Source: Brevundimonas sp. PAMC22021 (GTDB lineage: Bacteria > Pseudomonadota > Alphaproteobacteria > Caulobacterales > Caulobacteraceae). From it: 64,000 bases of DNA. Of this stretch, positions 59,649 to 64,000 are shown piece by piece. Each line of letters starts with the position of its first letter. Within the stretch, counting starts at the first letter, position 1. Below the pieces are notes generated by a model. The model ran no database searches. It was not told the DNA's origin and was given only the letters and a program-made list of their open reading frames with translations. The position numbers and the translations under genes were made by a program. The stretch is from the NCBI RefSeq assembly GCF_019443405.1, contig NZ_CP080376.1, forward strand, positions 124,001 through 188,000, in the 5' to 3' direction.

Positions 59649-59822
59649 TTAGGCTGCGCTGTTCGCCGCATCGGAAGGGATCGCCGCCGAGCGGCCCGGC
59701 TTGGGTTCTGGCGGGCGGGCGCGGATTTCCGGGACAGCGATGTAGAGCGGCGTTCCCCCCACAAGCAGGCAGACGCTGCCAACGCTGATCCAGCCCATCA
59801 CCTGAGCCATCGACACAATCAT
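59649..59822 (-). CDS. Small single-pass membrane protein, paralogue of the one at 55003
   Basis: A 57-aa protein with GWISVGSVCLLVGGTPLYIAV as its membrane helix and a longer Pro/Ala-rich basic tail. The helix aligns with that of the 39-aa protein at 55003 (GWIS-x2-S-x2-LL, LYIA), so both belong to one unnamed small family. The start could be ATG 59822 or 59810. No function known. Confidence 0.6.
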   Translation of the reverse strand: MIVSMAQVMGWISVGSVCLLVGGTPLYIAVPEIRARPPEPKPGRSAAIPSDAANSAA

Positions 59823-60037
59823 GCGTGTGTCCGCCGGAGCGCACGATGTGCAGGATATCCCAACATTCGCCGCCATCGTCGCCAGCCGTCGTTACCGCCG
59901 ACATGAGCAGGAGTGAGACACCCGATCCCATCGCCGCAAAACTCTAGCCACCCCGCAAAAATATTATTATACCACGACAAATGTCCGGCGGAGCTGGACC
60001 AAGGATCGACAGAAGATCGACCGATCGGAGGGAACCC
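59823..60037. promoter_or_regulatory. Divergent gap before the pectin-degradation genes
   Basis: A 215-bp gap contains a striking AT-rich block around 59955-59985 (AAAATATTATTATACCACG) followed by the strong Shine-Dalgarno GGAGGGAAC before ATG 60038. The AT-rich block probably includes the -10 element of the carbohydrate operon. No palindromic operator assigned. Confidence 0.5.
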
Positions 60038-61648
60038 ATGGACGTCAGGCTCAGCCGGCGAACCTGCCTGCTTTCCGCCGCCGCGCTGCCGCTGGCGGGT
60101 GAGCTCACGGTCCGGGAGCAAGCTTCGCCGGGTCGCGGACGGGTCATGGAAACCATGGTCCGAGCCACCCGCTTCATGACGGATCGGGTGTCCACCCATG
60201 GCGGCTACGTCTGGTCCTACCTTGCCGACTTCTCGCGGCGCTGGGGCGAGATGGAGGCCTTTCCGAGCATGATCTGGACCCAGGCGCCGGGCACGCCCGA
60301 GATGGGACAGGTGTTCCTCGACGCCTACTACGCGACGGGCGACGAACTGTACTACGACGCCGCGATCAAGGCGGGCGACGCTCTGGTGTGGGGCCAGCAT
60401 TCCAGCGGCGGCTGGAACTACATCATCGACTTCGCTGGCGAGGCGTCGCTGAAACGCTGGTACGAGACCATCGGCCGAAACGGCTGGCGGCTCGAGGAAT
60501 TCCAGCACTATTACGGCAACGCCACCTTCGACGATCATGCCACGGTGGAGTGCGCGCGCTTCCTGCTGCGGCTCCATCTGGAAAAGGGCGAGCCGCGCTT
60601 TCGGGCGTCGGTGGACAAGGCAATCGGCTTTGTTCTCGACAGCCAGCTGCCGAGCGGCGGTTGGCCTCAGCGCTTCCCGCGCGCGGCCGAGTTCCGCAAT
60701 CATGGCCACCCCGACTACACCGGCCACATCACCCTGAACGACGAGGTGGCCGAGGAGAACATCGACTTCCTGCTGCTGGCGCTGCAGCAGCTGGGCGAGG
60801 AACGCGTGCGGCCGGCGATACAGCGCGCGATGGACAGCTACATCGCCCTTCAGCAGCCCGCGCCCACGCCCGGCTGGGCGCTTCAGTACACGCCGGACCT
60901 TAAGCCGGCGCAGGGCAGAACCTACGAACCGCCCGCCGTGTCGCCCCACACCACCGCCGCCGCGCTCGCCAAGCTGATGGACTTCTATGAGCTGACCGGA
61001 GAGCGCAGATATCTGGGGCGCGTGCCCGAGGCGATCGCCTGGCTCAGGCAGGTGGAGGCGCCGCCCGCGGCCTGGCGCGACGGGCGCAACCACTTCCGCT
61101 ACATCGAGCCCGGCTCCAATCGCGTCATCGCCGTGCACCGCCGCGGATCGAACGCTCAGAACGGCGAATACTACGCCGACTTCGACGCTGTGGATCAGGT
61201 GGGCGAAAAGCATATCGACGCCGATGCGCTTCAGGCTCGTCACGACCGGCTGATCGCCGCTTCGCCCGAGGCGGCGACGTCCCGGTCTGTGCTGTTGGGG
61301 CGCGGACCCTCCCTGTTGCCGCGCTATGTGGTGACCCGCGCGGTCGGCGGATCGGACCTCAATGTCACCGAGGCGCGTGATCGCGCGAGCGAAGTCGCGG
61401 CCCTAATCGACGGCCTGAACGCCGAAGGGTACTGGCCGCTGGAACTGCGCACCACCAGCCACCCCTATCGCGGAGATGGGCCGCCAGAGCCCCCGCCCGG
61501 CTTTGTGGACAGAGGCCAGGTCGGCGACGACTGGGACACATCGCCCTTTGTCGAGCCGACGGGTCCGATGGGCATCTCCACCGGAACCTACATCAACAAT
61601 ATGAGCCGCCTCATCGCGCACCTGGCCGAGACGGAGACGGCCGCATGA
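60038..61648 (+). CDS. Pectate lyase family 10-like protein
   Basis: A 536-aa secreted protein with a twin-arginine-like start (MDVRLSRRTCLLSAAALPL). The body is an alpha/alpha barrel with Trp/Tyr-rich repeats (GGWNYIIDFAG, GGWPQRFPR, NHGHPDYTGHITLNDEV) resembling PL10-type pectic acid lyases, which cut polygalacturonate by beta-elimination using calcium. The tail (PPGFVDRGQVGDDWDTSPFVEPTG, in part) is family-unlike. Good ribosome binding site; stop overlaps the next gene by 4 nt. Substrate exactness unproven. Confidence 0.7.
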   Translation: MDVRLSRRTCLLSAAALPLAGELTVREQASPGRGRVMETMVRATRFMTDRVSTHGGYVWSYLADFSRRWGEMEAFPSMIWTQAPGTPEMGQVFLDAYYATGDELYYDAAIKAGDALVWGQHSSGGWNYIIDFAGEASLKRWYETIGRNGWRLEEFQHYYGNATFDDHATVECARFLLRLHLEKGEPRFRASVDKAIGFVLDSQLPSGGWPQRFPRAAEFRNHGHPDYTGHITLNDEVAEENIDFLLLALQQLGEERVRPAIQRAMDSYIALQQPAPTPGWALQYTPDLKPAQGRTYEPPAVSPHTTAAALAKLMDFYELTGERRYLGRVPEAIAWLRQVEAPPAAWRDGRNHFRYIEPGSNRVIAVHRRGSNAQNGEYYADFDAVDQVGEKHIDADALQARHDRLIAASPEAATSRSVLLGRGPSLLPRYVVTRAVGGSDLNVTEARDRASEVAALIDGLNAEGYWPLELRTTSHPYRGDGPPEPPPGFVDRGQVGDDWDTSPFVEPTGPMGISTGTYINNMSRLIAHLAETETAA

Positions 61649-62721
61649 GATGTTTCCATGGACTGGCGCTCGTGTCGCTTCTTTCCGGCGCCGCTGTGGC
61701 GCAGGCGCCGCTTGCCGCCCGCTCGCCCGACGGCCTGGCCTATCGCGCCCAACCCCTGACCACCGAGATCTATTTCGCCGATCCGTCAGCGCACGTGTTC
61801 GATGGGCGCGTCTATGTCTATGGCTCGCACGACGTGGAGGGCCCGCAGGCCGACGATCAGCCCGGCAAGGGCTTCGTGATGAACGACTATCGCGTCCTGT
61901 CGATGGCGAGCATCGGCGGGCCTGTCGTGGTACATCCCGCGGCCTTCGCCCTGGCGGACGTACCGTGGGCGAACCGTCAGCTGTGGGCGCCGGACGTGGC
62001 GCGCAGGCATGGGCGCTACTTCTTCTATTTCCCGGCCAAGGACGCCGCCGGCGTGTTCCGGCTGGGCGTGGCCACGGGCGACCGGGCGGAAGGCCCGTTC
62101 AAGCCCGAACCTGAGCCGATTCCGGGCGCCTACAGCATTGATCCGTCCGTGTTCATCGACGACGACGACCAGGCCTATCTGTACTTCGGCGGCATTCACG
62201 GCGGTCAGCTTCAGAGATGGGCCAGCGGACAATATGAGCCACAGGCGGGCGACACCGACCTGAAACAGCCGGATGCGCCGGCCTTGAGCCCAAAGGTGGC
62301 GCGGCTGAGCGCGGACATGCTGACCCTCGCCGAACCGGCGCGCGACGCCGTGATCGTCGATGAAGCCGGCAAGCCTCTGGTCGGCGGCGACCTGGATCGG
62401 CGCTTCTTCGAGGCGGCCTGGATGCACAAGCGCAACGGCCTCTATTATCTCAGCTATTCGACGGGCGAGACCCATTACATCGCCTATGCGACCGCGACGT
62501 CGCCGACCGGCCCGTTCACCTATCGGGGCCACGTCCTGCTGCCGGTGCAGGGCTGGACGACCCACCACTCGATCGTCGAGGTCGAGGGGCGCTGGCGGCT
62601 GTTCTACCACGACACCCAGGCGAGCAGCCGCACCCACTTGCGCAGCGCTAAGGTGGTGGACCTCACGCACAATCCCGACGGCACGATCCAGTTGATCGAC
62701 CCCTTCATCCGCCAGCCGTGA
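61645..62721 (+). CDS. Glycoside hydrolase family 43-like enzyme
   Basis: A 358-aa secreted protein with a signal peptide (about 1-22). The five-bladed propeller carries catalytic candidates: YFADPSAHVFDGRVYVYGSH (Asp near the N terminus), SIDPSVFIDDD (Asp) and FFEAAWMHKRNGLYYLSYS (Glu). GH43 enzymes cleave arabinofuranosides or xylosides from plant polysaccharides. Overlaps the lyase stop (ATGA), so it is in the same operon. Confidence 0.85.
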   Translation: MRCFHGLALVSLLSGAAVAQAPLAARSPDGLAYRAQPLTTEIYFADPSAHVFDGRVYVYGSHDVEGPQADDQPGKGFVMNDYRVLSMASIGGPVVVHPAAFALADVPWANRQLWAPDVARRHGRYFFYFPAKDAAGVFRLGVATGDRAEGPFKPEPEPIPGAYSIDPSVFIDDDDQAYLYFGGIHGGQLQRWASGQYEPQAGDTDLKQPDAPALSPKVARLSADMLTLAEPARDAVIVDEAGKPLVGGDLDRRFFEAAWMHKRNGLYYLSYSTGETHYIAYATATSPTGPFTYRGHVLLPVQGWTTHHSIVEVEGRWRLFYHDTQASSRTHLRSAKVVDLTHNPDGTIQLIDPFIRQP

Positions 62722-62761
62722 CCTGCCCGGCTCGCCCGGCCTCAGACAAAAGGAACCTCCG

Positions 62762-64000
62762 ATGAGATCAATCGATCGTCGCGCCGCCATGGCCGGCCTG
62801 CTGGGCGGCGTGGCCGCCTCCGCCCTGCCCGTCCGGTCGGCGCTGGCCCAGACCAACGAGGAAGCCGCGCCGCTGGGTCGCGAGTGGGCGCACTTGAAGT
62901 GGCGTCGGGGGCTCGAGAACCAGCGCATTCCCGACCTGGGCGACGGGACCTTCCTGAACCCGATCATGGCCGGCGACCATCCTGACCCTTCGATCCTGAA
63001 GGACGACGACGACTACTACATGACGTTTTCGTCGTTCGAGTCCGTCCCCGGCATCCACATCTGGCACTCGCGCGACCTGGTGAACTGGCGTCCGGTCACC
63101 GCGGCCCTGACCACCAACATCGGCTCGGTCTGGGCGCCTGAGTTGTGCAAGCACGGGAACCGCTTCTACGTCTACATTCCCGCCCGCTTCCCCGAGTACC
63201 GCTCCAGCTACGTGATCTGGGCCGACAAGATCGAGGGGCCCTGGAGCGAACCGGTGGACCTGAAGCTGCCGGCCCACATCGATCCGGGCCACATCGTCGG
63301 CGAGGACGGCAAGCGCTACCTGTTCCTCAGCGGCGGCGACCGGGTGCGGCTGACGGATGACGGGCTGGCGACCGACGGCCCGGTCGAGCACGTCTACGAT
63401 CCTTGGCGCTATCCGGAGGGCTGGATCGTCGAGGGCTTCGCGCCCGAAGGACCCAAGGTGATGCGCCACGGCGACTACTTCTACATGATCACCGCCGTGG
63501 GCGGCACGGCCGGCCCGCCGACCGGCCACATGGTGATCGCCGCCCGTTCCAAGTCCATCCACGGCCCATGGGAAGACTGCCCCAACAACCCGATCGTGCG
63601 CACCACGTCGGGCGCCGAGAAGTGGTGGTCGCGGGGCCATGCCACGCTGGTCGAGGGACCGGACGTCTCTTGGTGGATGGTCTACCACGGCTATGAGAAC
63701 GCCTACTGGACCCTGGGCCGCCAGACCCTGCTGGACCCCATCGAATGGACCGAGGACGGCTGGTTCCGCGCCAAAGGCGGCGACCTGGCCCAGCCGATCG
63801 CCAAGCCCCAGGGCGGCGAGGCGGTGCAGCCCGGCATGGCGTTGTCCGACGACTTCTCGACCGACAAGTTCGGCATCCAGTGGAGCTTCTACGCACCGGA
63901 GGCCGATGAAAAGTCGCGCCTGCGCCGCGACAACGGCGTGCTGCACATGCGCGCCAAGGGCAAGGCGCCGGTCGATTGCTCGCCGCTGACCTTTGTCCAG
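62762..64000 (+). CDS. Glycoside hydrolase family 43-like enzyme (3' end outside window)
   Basis: The first 413 codons of a secreted enzyme; no stop before the window ends. A twin-arginine-like signal (MRSIDRRAAMAGLLGG) leads to a GH43 propeller with HPDPSILKDDDDYYMTFSS, SVWAPELCKHGNRFYVYIP, DPGHIVGEDGKRYLF and EGFAPEGPKVMRHGDYFYM; from about residue 360 a beta-sandwich-like C-terminal domain starts (DDFSTDKFGIQWSFYAP). It follows the previous gene by 40 bp with AAAAGGAACC as ribosome binding site. Together the three genes point to plant pectin/hemicellulose use. Confidence 0.85.
   Translation, partial: MRSIDRRAAMAGLLGGVAASALPVRSALAQTNEEAAPLGREWAHLKWRRGLENQRIPDLGDGTFLNPIMAGDHPDPSILKDDDDYYMTFSSFESVPGIHIWHSRDLVNWRPVTAALTTNIGSVWAPELCKHGNRFYVYIPARFPEYRSSYVIWADKIEGPWSEPVDLKLPAHIDPGHIVGEDGKRYLFLSGGDRVRLTDDGLATDGPVEHVYDPWRYPEGWIVEGFAPEGPKVMRHGDYFYMITAVGGTAGPPTGHMVIAARSKSIHGPWEDCPNNPIVRTTSGAEKWWSRGHATLVEGPDVSWWMVYHGYENAYWTLGRQTLLDPIEWTEDGWFRAKGGDLAQPIAKPQGGEAVQPGMALSDDFSTDKFGIQWSFYAPEADEKSRLRRDNGVLHMRAKGKAPVDCSPLTFVQ

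Noticed and set aside
1-64000. CRISPR arrays, rRNA genes, replication origin
   Set aside because: No regularly spaced repeats, no rRNA landmarks and no origin gene context were seen.

Overview
The window is GC-rich, densely packed chromosomal DNA. It most likely comes from an alphaproteobacterium of the Caulobacteraceae, probably Brevundimonas. The family-level clues are many TonB-dependent and carbohydrate-degrading functions, ATGA-type gene overlaps, a perfect CtrA box (TTAA-N7-TTAA) with a nearby GANTC site, EcfG-like GGAAC promoters, and a lasso-peptide locus of the isopeptidase type known from Caulobacter, Asticcacaulis and relatives. The genus is an inference.

Left part, 1-19.1 kb (accessory). 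It starts with the 5' part of an OhrR-like regulator, a soluble PAS chemoreceptor, and an RsbQ-like hydrolase overlapping a PAS hybrid histidine kinase. A lasso-peptide system follows: ECF sigma factor, FecR, STN-type TonB receptor and lasso isopeptidase on the plus strand (5.6-12.7 kb), converging on precursor (38 aa, at 15.0-15.1 kb), B protease and C cyclase on the minus strand (12.5-15.1 kb). There is no ABC exporter gene. An XRE and two GntR regulators sit upstream. A tyrosine recombinase gene and a 46-nt 3' half of a tRNA-Val(CAC) gene end this block, so it looks like an integrated island whose left end is outside the window. The predicted circuit is that extracellular lasso peptide is sensed and imported by the TonB receptor, FecR/sigma raises receptor and isopeptidase expression, and the isopeptidase opens the peptide.

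Middle, 19.3-43.3 kb (mostly core). It holds adenosine kinase, an Smr protein, an XRE/DUF2975 pair, rdgB-hemW, an MFS transporter, dapE (broken by a 1-nt shift in a G run), several small conserved proteins, an M28 peptidase, tRNA-Leu(TAA), a manganese catalase with stress-type promoters, a methyltransferase, cyanophycin synthetase and cyanophycinase, a hybrid kinase with a ParD-like N terminus, a GH3 glycosidase, and carA.

Right part, 43.3-54.4 kb. This is the homoserine branch of the aspartate pathway. metX-metB lie behind a SAM-I riboswitch, divergent from a threonine-type attenuator (33-codon leader peptide plus terminator) that precedes a fused aspartokinase/homoserine dehydrogenase without ACT domains, then thrB and thrC. 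A ZIP transporter, proteases and a DJ-1 protein follow.

Right end, 54.4-64 kb. It contains a deleted IS5-type remnant, a MarR-controlled homogentisate operon (hmgA-fahA), a pirin, two paralogous tiny membrane proteins, and the start of a pectin/hemicellulose locus (PL10-like lyase and two GH43-like enzymes, the last running off the window).
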